A stretch of 64,000 nucleotides of DNA from Allomuricauda sp. NBRC 101325 (GCF_030268205.1 NZ_BSQF01000004.1:124001-188000), one strand, 5' to 3'; numbered from the stretch's first letter, positions 42,709-52,208 are shown. Translations and numbers: made by a program. Notes: generated by a model from the letters alone, not told the origin.

Positions 42709-42878
42709 AACACTGTTCAATATTTCAAATGAAATGACAAGTAGATAAATATCCTACAAGGCCGATTATAGCTATTTTAAAAAATGTTGTTCTAAATTAC
42801 TGATTACGAGTTATCTTTAGTGATTGAATCTTCAATCACATAAATTAATCCCGGTTGGACCGGTTTAAAAACAAACGA

Positions 42879-43406
42879 ATGAAAACGATCAAAGCGCTAA
42901 TTACTTCAGCATTTTTTATTTTAATGATGAACATGGGTTATTCCCAAAACGTAAACGATATGGTTAAAGAATGGGAGCGGGCCAAAGCCTACACTTTGGA
43001 ATATTTGGATGTGATGCCCGCTGAAAATTTTGATTTGAAACCCACCCCTGAAATTCGCTCCTTTGCCCAACAAATGTTGCATATTACCGATGCCAATTAT
43101 GGATTTACAGCAGCTATTGCAGGTGTCGAAAGTCCTGTTGGGATGGGGGAATCAGAAAAAAGCACAGATACTTCCAAAGAGAGTGTAACAAAAATGGTTA
43201 CTGCTGGCTATGATTTTGTTATCGACGCGATCAAAGGCTTGAGCGATTCCGAACTTTCGGAGAACATTACATTGTTTGGGCAGTTTGAAATGACCAAGGC
43301 ACAAGCATTGGCCAAAATGTTCGAGCACCAAACCCATCACAGGGGTCAGTCGACCATTTATATTAGATTGGCCGGTGTGAAACCACCCAACGAAAAACTC
43401 TTTTAA
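42879..43406 (+). CDS. exported DinB-family protein
   Basis: 175 aa from the ATG at 42879 (a TTG at 42855 is possible). It has an SPI signal (MKTIKALITSAFFILMMNMGYSQ). The mature part is a four-helix DinB bundle: V-K-E-W-E-R-A-K-A-Y-T-L-E-Y-L, M-L-H-I-T-D-A-N-Y, and a terminal M-F-E-H-Q-T-H-H-R-G-Q. The three histidines expected for metal binding (one in LHIT, two in HQTHH) are present. DinB proteins are metal-dependent thiol transferases or lack a known role; here it is exported. It is a single gene. Confidence 0.88.
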   Translation: MKTIKALITSAFFILMMNMGYSQNVNDMVKEWERAKAYTLEYLDVMPAENFDLKPTPEIRSFAQQMLHITDANYGFTAAIAGVESPVGMGESEKSTDTSKESVTKMVTAGYDFVIDAIKGLSDSELSENITLFGQFEMTKAQALAKMFEHQTHHRGQSTIYIRLAGVKPPNEKLF

Positions 43407-43485
43407 ATTTTGGGAATCTATTGGATTCTATTGTAGGCATTACAACAATAGAAAAGGCTAATTCTTATTTTTTCTATTAAATAGC

Positions 43486-44382
43486 TTGGAAAAAATAGGA
43501 GTTGGCCTTTTCAAGTTTAATACCTTAGTCCTTTCAAAAAACACCTCATTGAAAAAGGCCATTTTGTTTATGCTGTTCAGTACGCTCTCGTTTACGGGCA
43601 TGAACTCCTTGGTCAAGCATCTAGTACATTTACCAACCTTTGAAATTGTGTTTTTTCGTTCCATTGGGTCAACCATTTTGGCCACTTGGTTATTGCTATC
43701 CAAGGGAATACCTCTGTTGGGAAACAGGCGAAAACTTTTGGCAATACGAGCTATTTTAGGTTTGGCTGCAATGAGCCTGTTTTTTATGAGTTTAAAGGAG
43801 TTGCCCGTGGGTACGGCTGTCTCTCTTCGCTATTTATCACCTATCATTGCTTCGATTTTGGCAATTTTTCTTTTAAAGGAATCATTAAGGGCCGTGCAAT
43901 TGTTATTGTTTGCCATTGCCTTTTCCGGCGTATTGATTTTAAAAGGGTTTGACGATAATTTGAGCATTATTGGTCTTGCGTTTGTGCTGAGCGCAGCCAT
44001 TTTTAGTGGCGCAGTGTATATTGTAATTCGGAAAATTGGAAAATCTGAGCACCCATTGGTCATTGTAAATTATTTTATGGTATTTGCTACCTTGATAGGG
44101 TTATTGTTGGCAATTCCTGTATGGGTTTGGCCAAAGGGCATCGAATGGGTTATTTTGTTGAGTTTGGGGATTTTTGGCTTTTTCGGCCAATTGTTCATGA
44201 CCAAGGCGTTTCAAATAGCCAGAACCAATCAGGTGGCACCGTTTAAATATCTGGAAGTTGTTTTTACCGTGTTGATCGGGATAACATGGTTCAATGATTT
44301 TTATGGTTTCTGGAGTTTTGTGGGATTGGCCATGATCGTAATTTCCCTTGTACTCAATTCATTTGTGAAAGCAAAGGCATAA
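43486..44382 (+). CDS. EamA/DMT-family transporter
   Basis: About 270-298 aa with ten membrane helices in two EamA halves: A-I-L-F-M-L-F-S-T-L-S-F-T-G-M-N-S-L-V-K-H-L opens the first and L-V-I-V-N-Y-F-M-V-F-A the second. The start is uncertain: the frame opens with TTG at 43486, and a TTG at 43549 or the ATG at 43570 would give a more usual N-terminus. DMT carriers export or import small metabolites. The carbonic anhydrase gene follows 45 bp downstream, so the two may be co-transcribed. Confidence 0.88.
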   Translation: MEKIGVGLFKFNTLVLSKNTSLKKAILFMLFSTLSFTGMNSLVKHLVHLPTFEIVFFRSIGSTILATWLLLSKGIPLLGNRRKLLAIRAILGLAAMSLFFMSLKELPVGTAVSLRYLSPIIASILAIFLLKESLRAVQLLLFAIAFSGVLILKGFDDNLSIIGLAFVLSAAIFSGAVYIVIRKIGKSEHPLVIVNYFMVFATLIGLLLAIPVWVWPKGIEWVILLSLGIFGFFGQLFMTKAFQIARTNQVAPFKYLEVVFTVLIGITWFNDFYGFWSFVGLAMIVISLVLNSFVKAKA

Positions 44383-44426
44383 AATTGGCAATCGGATTAA
44401 GTAAGTTGAATCTTTAAGAAAAATAT

Positions 44427-45065
44427 ATGTCATCGGATTTTTATAAAAGCTTGATTGAAAACAATAAAAAGTGGGTGCAATCCAAGTTGGATGAGGATGC
44501 CGAATTTTTTAAAAAATTAGAGAAGGGTCAACAGCCTCCCCTTCTATGGATAGGATGTTCCGACAGCCGCGTGCCTGCCAACGAAATAATTGGAGCGAAC
44601 CCAGGTGAAGTTTTTGTACATCGCAATATTGCCAATATGGTGGTGCATTCCGATATGAACATGCTCAGTGTATTGGATTATGCCGTGAACATTCTTAAGA
44701 TAAAACACATTATTGTTTGCGGTCATTATGGCTGTGGAGGTGTAAAGGCCGCAATGGGTAATCAATCCTATGGATTGGTGGACAATTGGATCAGACATAT
44801 CAGGGATGTTTACCGACACCATCAAAAGGAACTGGATAAAATTAAAGATGAAAAGATGCGGTTCGACAGTTTCGTGGAATTGAATACCAAAGAACAAGTC
44901 TATGATTTAGCCAAAACATCAATTGTTCAGGATGCTTGGACAAGAGGACATGATCTTTATCTACATGGATGGGTTTATGGGGTAGGTACAGGTATCGTAA
45001 AAGACTTGAACGTCAACTTCAACAGTAATTCTGAATTGGAAGAATTTTACAAGCTAGGGGTTTAA
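44427..45065 (+). CDS. can: beta-carbonic anhydrase (second copy)
   Basis: 212 aa, highly similar along its whole length to the enzyme at 13035. The zinc site is intact: Cys44 with Asp46-Arg48, His100 and Cys103. Codon differences throughout show an older duplication than that of the MORN cassette. It has no SulP partner; instead it follows a DMT exporter after 45 bp. Its last four bases overlap the end of a convergent Crp-like gene, so the two transcripts overlap. It could serve cytoplasmic CO2/bicarbonate balance under other conditions. Confidence 0.95.
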   Translation: MSSDFYKSLIENNKKWVQSKLDEDAEFFKKLEKGQQPPLLWIGCSDSRVPANEIIGANPGEVFVHRNIANMVVHSDMNMLSVLDYAVNILKIKHIIVCGHYGCGGVKAAMGNQSYGLVDNWIRHIRDVYRHHQKELDKIKDEKMRFDSFVELNTKEQVYDLAKTSIVQDAWTRGHDLYLHGWVYGVGTGIVKDLNVNFNSNSELEEFYKLGV

Positions 45066-45658
45066 TTTTTTTCCTTCATAAGCCTGGATAAAGTTTCTGG
45101 TCTAATGGCCAAATAAGAAGCGAGGTGTTTTTTGGGAATCCTGTCCAAAATTTGAGGTTTCATGTGTTGCACGAAAAATTCCAACCGCTTGCTTGCATTC
45201 GGAATTCTGGCCAAATACACCCGATGTTCCGCCATAATGTAATATTCCTCCATCATTATGCGATTTATATGTTGCATCTCCGGAAAATGTTCCAAGCAAT
45301 ATTGGAAATCATCATACTCCAGATAATCACAAAGCGTAATTTCCAAACTTTGAATATATTCCTCAGTTTTCTGGTTTCTAAAAAAACCAGTTATAGATGT
45401 GAAAAGCTCGTTTTCCGTATCAATCCAAGTTGTAATTTCTGTGGAATCACTGATGAAATAACCACGAACCATTCCTTTTTTGATCAAGTAAAGTCGATTG
45501 CAGATTTCACCAGATTTACTGATGATCTCGTTTTTCTCGAAAGAGCAGCTTTTTATTTTGTCAATTAAAAATGCTTCCAATTCAGGACTTAATGGATAAA
45601 TGGCGTTCAGGTATTGAAGAATAAATTGATTCGTTCTAGAGTTTGGCTTGTTGGTCAT
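45062..45658 (-). CDS. Crp/Fnr-family regulator
   Basis: 198 aa. The effector barrel carries K-S-G-E-I-C-N-R-L-Y-L-I-K-K-G-M-V-R-G-Y, without the FNR iron-sulfur cysteines. The DNA-binding end is R-I-P-K-K-H-L-A-S-Y-L-A-I-R-P-E-T-L-S-R-L. It belongs to the widespread Bacteroidota group with a barrel similar to cAMP receptors but an unknown ligand. It is convergent with the second carbonic anhydrase, with a 4-bp overlap of coding ends. Its target is not evident. Confidence 0.88.
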   Translation of the reverse strand: MTNKPNSRTNQFILQYLNAIYPLSPELEAFLIDKIKSCSFEKNEIISKSGEICNRLYLIKKGMVRGYFISDSTEITTWIDTENELFTSITGFFRNQKTEEYIQSLEITLCDYLEYDDFQYCLEHFPEMQHINRIMMEEYYIMAEHRVYLARIPNASKRLEFFVQHMKPQILDRIPKKHLASYLAIRPETLSRLMKEKN

Positions 45659-45821
45659 GTATAATCTGAAAAAACACCAAAATTATCAATTTTACTAAGG
45701 AAAATGATAAAAATCAAGTTGTTCTGGCTGAAAAATTAGAGGATCAGTACAAATTTTAGAATTCTGCTTTAGGTTGAGATTGTGTGTATAACCAAATCAA
45801 GAGTTTGAATTTAGATTTTTG

Positions 45822-45857
45822 ATCAATATATCCATACATTTGCATTTATCAATATAT
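45822..45857 (+). promoter_or_regulatory. ArsR operator candidate (direct repeat)
   Basis: ATCAATATAT occurs at 45822-45831 and again at 45848-45857, 26 bp apart (near two and a half turns), directly before the ArsR start. TACATTTG (45835-45842) between them fits the -7 box. This suggests autorepression. Confidence 0.5.
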
Positions 45858-45862
45858 AAAGT

Positions 45863-46132
45863 TTGGAATTAAAGAAAATTGAAAGGATATCCAAGGCGTT
45901 GGGCGATGTGAATCGGTTGAGGATCTTAAAGGCAGTGCAGGCCAGTGAATCCCGATTGGAATGTACTACAATAGTTTCCCTATTGGATCTATCACAACCT
46001 TCCATAAGCCATCACATTAAAAAATTGGTAGATGCCGATTTGTTACAACCGCAAAAGGAAGGACGTTTCTATTACTATTCGATTAATAAAGAAGTGATGG
46101 AGAATTACTTTAAGGCTTTACAGTCCTCTTAA
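45863..46132 (+). CDS. ArsR-family transcriptional regulator
   Basis: 89 aa, starting at TTG (45863); an in-frame stop just before it rules out a longer form. The winged-helix core R-I-S-K-A-L-G-D-V-N-R-L-R-I-L-K-A-V is followed by the recognition helix L-D-L-S-Q-P-S-I-S-H-H-I-K-K-L and a wing Q-K-E-G-R-F-Y-Y-Y. It lacks the usual Cys pair of metal sensors, apart from one Cys in R-L-E-C-T-T, so the signal may be non-metal. It is 36 bp upstream of the luciferase-like gene, a likely target. Confidence 0.88.
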   Translation: MELKKIERISKALGDVNRLRILKAVQASESRLECTTIVSLLDLSQPSISHHIKKLVDADLLQPQKEGRFYYYSINKEVMENYFKALQSS

Positions 46133-46168
46133 TTTTTATTTGCAAAACATATAGACACTTTTAAATAT

Positions 46169-47188
46169 ATGAATGAAAATAAAATTGCCTATTCCATTTT
46201 AGAATTGGCAACTGTGCCTAAAGGCAGTAGCCTGCAAGCCGTGTATCAGAATGCAGTGGCTTTGGCCCAAGCAGCTGAAGAAGCTGGCTATAATCGTATT
46301 TGGTTTGCAGAACACCACAATATGCCTGCAATTGCCAGTAGTGCCCCCCAAATTTTGATTGGGTATGTGGCTCAGGCTACTTCCAAGATCAGAGTTGGTT
46401 CTGGAGGTATCATGCTTCCCAATCATTCGCCATTTATTATTGCCGAACAATTCGGAACCTTGGGCAATTTATTTCCAAATAGAATTGATTTGGGGCTTGG
46501 ACGTGCCCCAGGAACTGATCCAGCGACCACCCAGGCCATAAAGTCAGGATTTATAGAGGCCACACATTCATTTCCACATGATATTGAGACCATTCAGAGG
46601 TATTTTTCCGAAGAAAACAGTTCTTCAAAGGTTCGTGTAACGGTGGCCGAAGGGGTCAATGTGCCGATCTATATTTTAGGTTCTAGCATCAGCAGTGCAC
46701 ATTTGGCAGCCCAAAAGGGATTGCCCTATGCTTTTGCCAGTCATTTTGCAACAGGGCAATTTTATGATGCCCTAAAGATTTATAAAAAACAATTTATGCC
46801 CTCTGATTTTTTGCTGCAACCCTATATGCTTGCAGGTGTAAATGTTTTTGTCGCCGATACTGATGAAGAGGCCGAACTTCTTTATACTTCCAATTTAAGG
46901 TTGGTAATAAATATTTTATCCGGAACCACTACCGAATACATCGATGAGCCCTTTGAAATGACGTCTGACCTGAGGGATGTGATGCAACATCCAAGAGTGC
47001 AACAAATGGTAAAACATACATTTATTGGAAGCAAGGAAACGGTAAAAAAACAACTTGAGGAATTTTTGGAAGAGACCCCGATAGATGAGCTCATGATTGT
47101 TTCCACTATTTATAATATTGATGATCGTATCAAATCGGTGCAACTGTTTGGAGAGATCATGACCGAAATTAATAGCATCTTAGTTTAA
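46169..47188 (+). CDS. LLM-class flavin-dependent oxidoreductase
   Basis: 339 aa. The luciferase-like barrel is recognised by A-G-Y-N-R-I-W-F-A-E-H-H-N-M-P near residue 40, V-G-S-G-G-I-M-L-P-N-H-S-P and R-I-D-L-G-L-G-R-A-P-G-T-D. The latter is the mark of the MsnO8-like LLM group, in which FMN or F420 is used. It probably oxidises or monooxygenates a small compound. It is co-transcribed with the ArsR gene and lies 34 bp before the BASS symporter gene. Confidence 0.92.
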   Translation: MNENKIAYSILELATVPKGSSLQAVYQNAVALAQAAEEAGYNRIWFAEHHNMPAIASSAPQILIGYVAQATSKIRVGSGGIMLPNHSPFIIAEQFGTLGNLFPNRIDLGLGRAPGTDPATTQAIKSGFIEATHSFPHDIETIQRYFSEENSSSKVRVTVAEGVNVPIYILGSSISSAHLAAQKGLPYAFASHFATGQFYDALKIYKKQFMPSDFLLQPYMLAGVNVFVADTDEEAELLYTSNLRLVINILSGTTTEYIDEPFEMTSDLRDVMQHPRVQQMVKHTFIGSKETVKKQLEEFLEETPIDELMIVSTIYNIDDRIKSVQLFGEIMTEINSILV

Positions 47189-47222
47189 TGCCCAAACGAT
47201 TAAATTACACCCTTTAACCTCT

Positions 47223-48233
47223 ATGGTGAAAAATTTATTATCCAAGATTAAACTCGACCGTTTTGTACTGGCCATCATTTTAGTTGTGGTGCTTGCCTAT
47301 TTTTTTCCAGATTTGGGAAGTAAGGATAGCAAGGTGCCATTGGGAACTATTTCGAGTGTGGGGATCTCCCTTATCTTTTTCTTTTATGGTTTAAAGCTCA
47401 GTCCCGAGAAAATAAAAACAGGATTAAAAAATTGGAAACTTCATATTTTGGTGCAAGTTTCTGTTTTTCTGTTTTTTCCATTGATCGTACTTGCCTTTTA
47501 CCCCACCTTTGGAACAGGCGAAACAGAAAATATTTGGTTGGCGTTCCTGTTCATGGCAGCACTTCCGTCAACGGTTTCTTCTTCTGTGGTAATGGTTTCG
47601 TTGGCCAAGGGAAATGTGCCTGCGGCAATTTTTAATGCAAGTATATCCGGTCTTATTGGAATCGTATTAACCCCACTATGGGTTGGAATCTTTTTGGAAC
47701 AGAAAGCTGGAGAATTCAGCCTGATGGATGTGTATGTAAAGCTGCTGACTGAAATATTGTTACCAGTAATTTTAGGATTGTTTTTAAACAGGTACCTTGG
47801 TAAATATGCGGCACGTTACAGTTCTTATTTAACCTTGTTCGACAAATCGGTCATTCTACTTATTATTTACAAAAGTTTTGTGCACTCATTCGAGGATAAG
47901 GTCTTTGTTTCCGTTGATTTAAAAGACATGTTTTTAATTTATATCGGGGTACTTGCCATCTTTTTCCTGATATATTTTACAATTGGTTTTATTTCGAACA
48001 AACTCGGTTTCGATAAAGAGGATAAGATAACGGCCCAATTTTGTGGAACCAAAAAGTCCTTGGTCCATGGTACGGTTTTTTCAAAGATTTTGTTTCCAGC
48101 TTCCATGCCCACAGGAATTATTTTGTTGCCGCTCATGCTCTTTCATGCCACACAGATTTTAATTATTAGTGTGCTGGCAACTCGAATGGGAAATGATACA
48201 GTGAAAAGATCGATTAAAAGTGAACTCGGTTAA
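47223..48233 (+). CDS. bile acid:sodium symporter (BASS) family transporter
   Basis: 336 aa with about ten membrane helices. It has the YfeH-like subgroup pattern: S-V-G-I-S-L-I-F-F-F-Y-G-L-K-L-S near residue 47, A-A-L-P-S-T-V-S-S-S-V-V-M-V-S-L-A-K-G-N (the crossing region with sodium-site residues) and Q-F-C-G-T-K-K-S-L. The substrate is probably an organic anion. It starts 34 bp after the LLM gene, forming a regulator-enzyme-transporter unit. Confidence 0.9.
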   Translation: MVKNLLSKIKLDRFVLAIILVVVLAYFFPDLGSKDSKVPLGTISSVGISLIFFFYGLKLSPEKIKTGLKNWKLHILVQVSVFLFFPLIVLAFYPTFGTGETENIWLAFLFMAALPSTVSSSVVMVSLAKGNVPAAIFNASISGLIGIVLTPLWVGIFLEQKAGEFSLMDVYVKLLTEILLPVILGLFLNRYLGKYAARYSSYLTLFDKSVILLIIYKSFVHSFEDKVFVSVDLKDMFLIYIGVLAIFFLIYFTIGFISNKLGFDKEDKITAQFCGTKKSLVHGTVFSKILFPASMPTGIILLPLMLFHATQILIISVLATRMGNDTVKRSIKSELG

Positions 48234-48243
48234 TTCAAATGTG

Positions 48244-48945
48244 TTAAAGTAAAGGCGCCAAAACCTCCCAAACATTTTCAGCAACAATTTTTTGTCCCTC
48301 AACTGTAGGGTGAATACCGTCCCCTTGGTTGAGTTCAGGAATACCGGCCACATTTTCCAACAAAAAGGGAATCAAAGCGATGTTTTCCGATTCCGCCAAT
48401 TTTGGAAATAGTTGCTTAAATGTAGAGGTGTATTCAGGCCCCATGTTCGGTGGGATTTGCATGCCTGCCAAAATAATTTTGGCATTGGGCGCCTCGCTTT
48501 GCACTTTGTCAACCATACTTTGAAGATTTGATTCGGTCTCCGTTAAAGGAATGCCGCGAAGACCATCATTGGCACCTAATTCAATAATAACAATCTCAAT
48601 GCCGTCTTCCAGAACCCAATCCAAGCGATTTTTACCACTGGCAGTGGTTTCACCACTCAAACCTGCATTGACTACCGAATAATCCAAGCCAAGGGAATCC
48701 AATCGCTGTTGGATCAAAGCGGGAAATGCTTGACCTACCTCAAGCCCATAACCAGCTGTTAGACTATCTCCGAAAAAGAGTATTTTTTTTGAGGAATCTG
48801 ATGTTTCTGTTGCTACGGATTCTTCTTCAGCAATTGGTTCTTTATTTTGAGTTTCTGTCTTTTTTTCTCCGCATCCCATTTGGAGCAACGAGAAAAAATA
48901 ACAAAACATTAACGACTTGTAAAAGCTTGGAGTTATCTTGGTCAT
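48244..48945 (-). CDS. TesA-like GDSL esterase lipoprotein
   Basis: 233 aa from the ATG at 48945 (a longer frame begins at 48978). SPII signal with lipobox L-Q-M-G-C. The SGNH blocks are F-F-G-D-S-L-T-A-G-Y-G-L (nucleophile Ser), A-G-L-S-G-E-T-T (Gly), E-L-G-A-N-D-G-L-R-G (Asn) and D-G-I-H-P-T (Asp, His). It corresponds to the multifunctional arylesterase/lysophospholipase TesA of Proteobacteria. It is divergent from the ABC genes, an arrangement found also for tesA-ybbA-ybbP. The ends of this gene and the BASS gene are 10 bp apart. Confidence 0.9.
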   Translation of the reverse strand: MTKITPSFYKSLMFCYFFSLLQMGCGEKKTETQNKEPIAEEESVATETSDSSKKILFFGDSLTAGYGLEVGQAFPALIQQRLDSLGLDYSVVNAGLSGETTASGKNRLDWVLEDGIEIVIIELGANDGLRGIPLTETESNLQSMVDKVQSEAPNAKIILAGMQIPPNMGPEYTSTFKQLFPKLAESENIALIPFLLENVAGIPELNQGDGIHPTVEGQKIVAENVWEVLAPLL

Positions 48946-48987
48946 GAGCAATTTTAGTATTTTGAGAGTTTCAACCAAAAACTAGTT

Positions 48988-49665
48988 ATGTCAAAGATAT
49001 TAAAAGTTCAAAACCTCTCTAAAACTTATCGGAGCGGCGAACATGACCTCCATGTACTCAACGATGTTTCTTTTGAAGTGGCCAGTGGCGAAACCTTTGC
49101 CATAGTTGGCCCATCAGGTAGTGGTAAAACAACTTTATTAGGACTTTGTGCAGGATTGGATACCACGGATTCTGGAGAAATATGGCTCTGTGATAAAAAC
49201 TTATATGCCTTGGATGAAGATGGAAGGGCACGCTTACGAAATGAAAATGTAGGTTTTGTTTTTCAAGATTTTCAATTGTTGCCCACCTTGACCGCCTTGG
49301 AAAATGTTATTGTTCCTTTGGAATTGAGAGGAGTGAAAAAAGCATCGGAACAAGGCAGGGAACTTTTATCCAAAGTGGGATTATTGGAAAGGGCAGGACA
49401 TTATCCATCCCAATTATCGGGCGGGGAACAACAGCGTGTGGCCCTGGCCCGTGCGTTTGCCAACAAACCCTCCATTCTTTTTGCCGATGAGCCTACGGGA
49501 AATCTGGACGATGAAACGGGAACAAAAATAGAATCCCTTCTTTTTGAACTCAACAAAGAACAAGGTACCGCATTGGTCATCGTGACCCACGATCTGGAGT
49601 TGGCCCAAAAAACAGATAAAAGTATCAGGTTAAGATCTGGTAAAATTGAAGAAACGGTAGGTTGA
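48988..49665 (+). CDS. ABC transporter ATP-binding protein, YbbA-like
   Basis: 225 aa. Walker A G-P-S-G-S-G-K-T-T, the signature L-S-G-G-E-Q-Q-R-V, Walker B I-L-F-A-D-E-P-T-G and the final switch His in V-T-H-D-L are all present. It groups with LolD/MacB-type ATPases that drive mechanotransmission, not substrate import. The stop overlaps the start of the permease gene (TTGATGATG), so they are made together. It is divergent from the TesA-like gene with a 42-bp intergenic space. Confidence 0.93.
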   Translation: MSKILKVQNLSKTYRSGEHDLHVLNDVSFEVASGETFAIVGPSGSGKTTLLGLCAGLDTTDSGEIWLCDKNLYALDEDGRARLRNENVGFVFQDFQLLPTLTALENVIVPLELRGVKKASEQGRELLSKVGLLERAGHYPSQLSGGEQQRVALARAFANKPSILFADEPTGNLDDETGTKIESLLFELNKEQGTALVIVTHDLELAQKTDKSIRLRSGKIEETVG

Positions 49666-52208
49666 TGATGGGCAACGCGAACAAAGCAGGATTTTCATGG
49701 TTGTTAAAAATGGCGTGGCGCGATGGAAAAGCGAGCTACGGTAAACTATTATTGTTTGTTTTCTCAATCACATTGGGAGTGTCCGCGGTGGTCAGTGTGC
49801 ATTCGTTCAGTCGATTATTGAAGGAGAATATTGCCTCCCAATCCAAGGCGCTTTTAGGTGCTGATTATGTAATTGACAGTGATAAACCCGTAAACGATAA
49901 AGTGATTGGAATAATGGATTCTTTGGGAGGAGCCGATGCACGTGAGGTCAATTTTACTTCCATGGCCGCTTTTCCAGGAAATGGAGGAACAAAGCTGGTC
50001 GAGGTCAGGGGAGTGGAAGGAGGATTTCCATTTTATGGAGATTTGGAAACTGAACCCGTTGCTGCGGCCCAAAGTTTTCGAAATGGTTCCGCATTGGTGG
50101 ATGCCACGACAATGCTTCAACTCAATTTAAAGGAGGGTGATAGTATAAAATTAGGTGCGGTGACACTGCCCATTGGCGGAGCATTGGAAAATGTACCGGG
50201 AAGCAATTCCATGTTCGGTGCCATTGCTCCTCCAGTACTGATTCCATATAAATTTATTGAGGCCTCTGGATTGGTGCAAACAGGCAGCAGAATAGATTAT
50301 AAATATTACTTCAAGGCCGATGAAAACCAAGATATGACCTTGCTGCGCGAGGCTTTATGGAAACCTTTGGATGCCGAGGATGTGGACTTGGATACGCATT
50401 TGTCGGAAGCAAGACGATTGGGTAGACGCTATGAGAATTTTGGGAAATTCCTTAATCTGGTCGGTTTCATAGCCTTGCTTTTGGGCTGTGTGGGTATAGC
50501 TAGTGGTATGGGAATTTATGTTCAAATGAAAATAAAATCCATAGCGGTGCTAAAATGTTTGGGAGCATCCAAACGGCAAAGCTATCTGATATTTTTCATA
50601 CAGATTGCCTGCATGGGAATTGTCGGGGGATTGTTCGGTACAGCCATTGGATATTTGCTTCAGCAATTATTCCCTGTATTGTTGGGCGATTTACTTCCGG
50701 TAGAAGTGGATGTTACTTTAAAATTCCAAAGTATTTTATTGGGCCTAACCTTGGGATTGGCGATGTCCATTTTGTTTGCCCTATATCCGTTAATGAAGAC
50801 ACTTTATGTGTCCCCTCTTCAAACCTTGCGAGTGGTTCAAGAACCTGAATCCCGTTCTAGGTGGGCAACAACGGCCGTAGGGTTGGGTATTGTATTGTTT
50901 GTGTTCTGCTTTTCGTTATGGTTGTTGGATGATGTGATGAGGGCATTGTTTTTTGTGATTGGACTGTTGGTGGTCTTTTTGATTCTGACAGGAATAGCCA
51001 AATTATTCATGATTTCGCTACAAAAGTTTTTTCCTCATTCTTGGGGATTTATTGCAAGACAAAGCCTTAAAAACCTATTTCGACCACAAAACCAGACCTT
51101 GGTATTGGTATTGGCCATAGGCATTGGAACTTTTTTGATAAGTACACTATATTTCACCAAGGATATGCTGTTGGAAAAGGCTGCCATTGAGGACAGGGCC
51201 AATAGTGCCAATATGATTTTGATGGATATACAAAGTCAACAAGTGGAACCGATTGCACAGACCATTCAGGCAGCAGATATGCCTGTAATTGACAAAATTC
51301 CGATTGTGACCATGCGTGTTGATGCGCTTAACGGTATTCATGTTGATGAAATTCGGAAGGATACTACCTCCCAAGTGGGTCGTTGGATTTTGAATCATGA
51401 ATTTAGAGTTACCTATCGTGATAGTTTGATTGGTTCCGAAAGATTGCTTTCTGGGAACTGGGTGAGCAAAGTGGATTCCGATGTTGATGTCCCCATTTCT
51501 GTAAGCAGTGATTTTGCCAATATGGCCAAGGTTTCTGTAGGGGATCCCGTGTCATTTAATGTACAGGGCAAAATAATGCAAACTGTGGTGCAGAGTATCC
51601 GTGAAGTGGATTGGAGCAGGTTACAACCCAATTTTTCCGTGGTGTTTCCATCAGGTGTACTCGAAAAAGCCCCGCAATTCGGAGTGATGACCACAAGGAC
51701 CAACGATGATTCGGGTTCTGCCAATTTACAAAAGCAGTTGGTAAGCAAATTCCCCAATGTTTCCATTTTGGACCTTAAACGGATTTTAAGTCTGTTGGAG
51801 GATATCTTGGGGAAAATCAGTTGGGTCATCAACTTTATGGCCTTCTTTAGCATTTTTGTTGGGGTGGCCGTACTTATGGGAGCGATTTATAGCAGCAAAC
51901 ATCAAAGGGTAAAACAAGGGGCATTGCTCAGAACCTTGGGTGCACAAGGCTCACAAATTCTTAAAATGATTGCGATCGAATATGCCGTATTAGGATTTTT
52001 GGGTGCTTTTATGGGCGTCGTCCTTGCCGTCTTGGGAAGTTCGTTATTGGCCTATATGCTATTTGAAACCACCTTCGCGCCATCTTGGGTGCCTTTTGCA
52101 ATAATTCTGCCTTCAATTACTTTTTTGGTTTTTGCATTGGGGGTTGGTAACAGTATTGGTATTGTTCGGAATTCTCCCCTTTCTGTTTTGAAAAAGGAGA
52201 AAGAGTAG
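49665..52208 (+). CDS. FtsX-like permease, YbbP-type
   Basis: 847 aa (847 or 846, depending on which of two adjacent ATGs is used). There is an N-terminal helix after L-K-M-A-W-R-D-G-K-A-S-Y-G-K-L-L, a large periplasmic domain, and two FtsX blocks (about residues 260-385 and 715-840: L-V-G-F-I-A-L-L-L-G-C-V-G-I-A-S-G and M-A-F-F-S-I-F-V-G-V-A-V-L-M-G) with the K-C-L-G-A-S and R-T-L-G-A-Q loops. Additional helices occur in the middle. It forms the membrane part of a putative lipid or lipoprotein-related ABC system with the preceding ATPase. Confidence 0.93.
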   Translation: MMGNANKAGFSWLLKMAWRDGKASYGKLLLFVFSITLGVSAVVSVHSFSRLLKENIASQSKALLGADYVIDSDKPVNDKVIGIMDSLGGADAREVNFTSMAAFPGNGGTKLVEVRGVEGGFPFYGDLETEPVAAAQSFRNGSALVDATTMLQLNLKEGDSIKLGAVTLPIGGALENVPGSNSMFGAIAPPVLIPYKFIEASGLVQTGSRIDYKYYFKADENQDMTLLREALWKPLDAEDVDLDTHLSEARRLGRRYENFGKFLNLVGFIALLLGCVGIASGMGIYVQMKIKSIAVLKCLGASKRQSYLIFFIQIACMGIVGGLFGTAIGYLLQQLFPVLLGDLLPVEVDVTLKFQSILLGLTLGLAMSILFALYPLMKTLYVSPLQTLRVVQEPESRSRWATTAVGLGIVLFVFCFSLWLLDDVMRALFFVIGLLVVFLILTGIAKLFMISLQKFFPHSWGFIARQSLKNLFRPQNQTLVLVLAIGIGTFLISTLYFTKDMLLEKAAIEDRANSANMILMDIQSQQVEPIAQTIQAADMPVIDKIPIVTMRVDALNGIHVDEIRKDTTSQVGRWILNHEFRVTYRDSLIGSERLLSGNWVSKVDSDVDVPISVSSDFANMAKVSVGDPVSFNVQGKIMQTVVQSIREVDWSRLQPNFSVVFPSGVLEKAPQFGVMTTRTNDDSGSANLQKQLVSKFPNVSILDLKRILSLLEDILGKISWVINFMAFFSIFVGVAVLMGAIYSSKHQRVKQGALLRTLGAQGSQILKMIAIEYAVLGFLGAFMGVVLAVLGSSLLAYMLFETTFAPSWVPFAIILPSITFLVFALGVGNSIGIVRNSPLSVLKKEKE

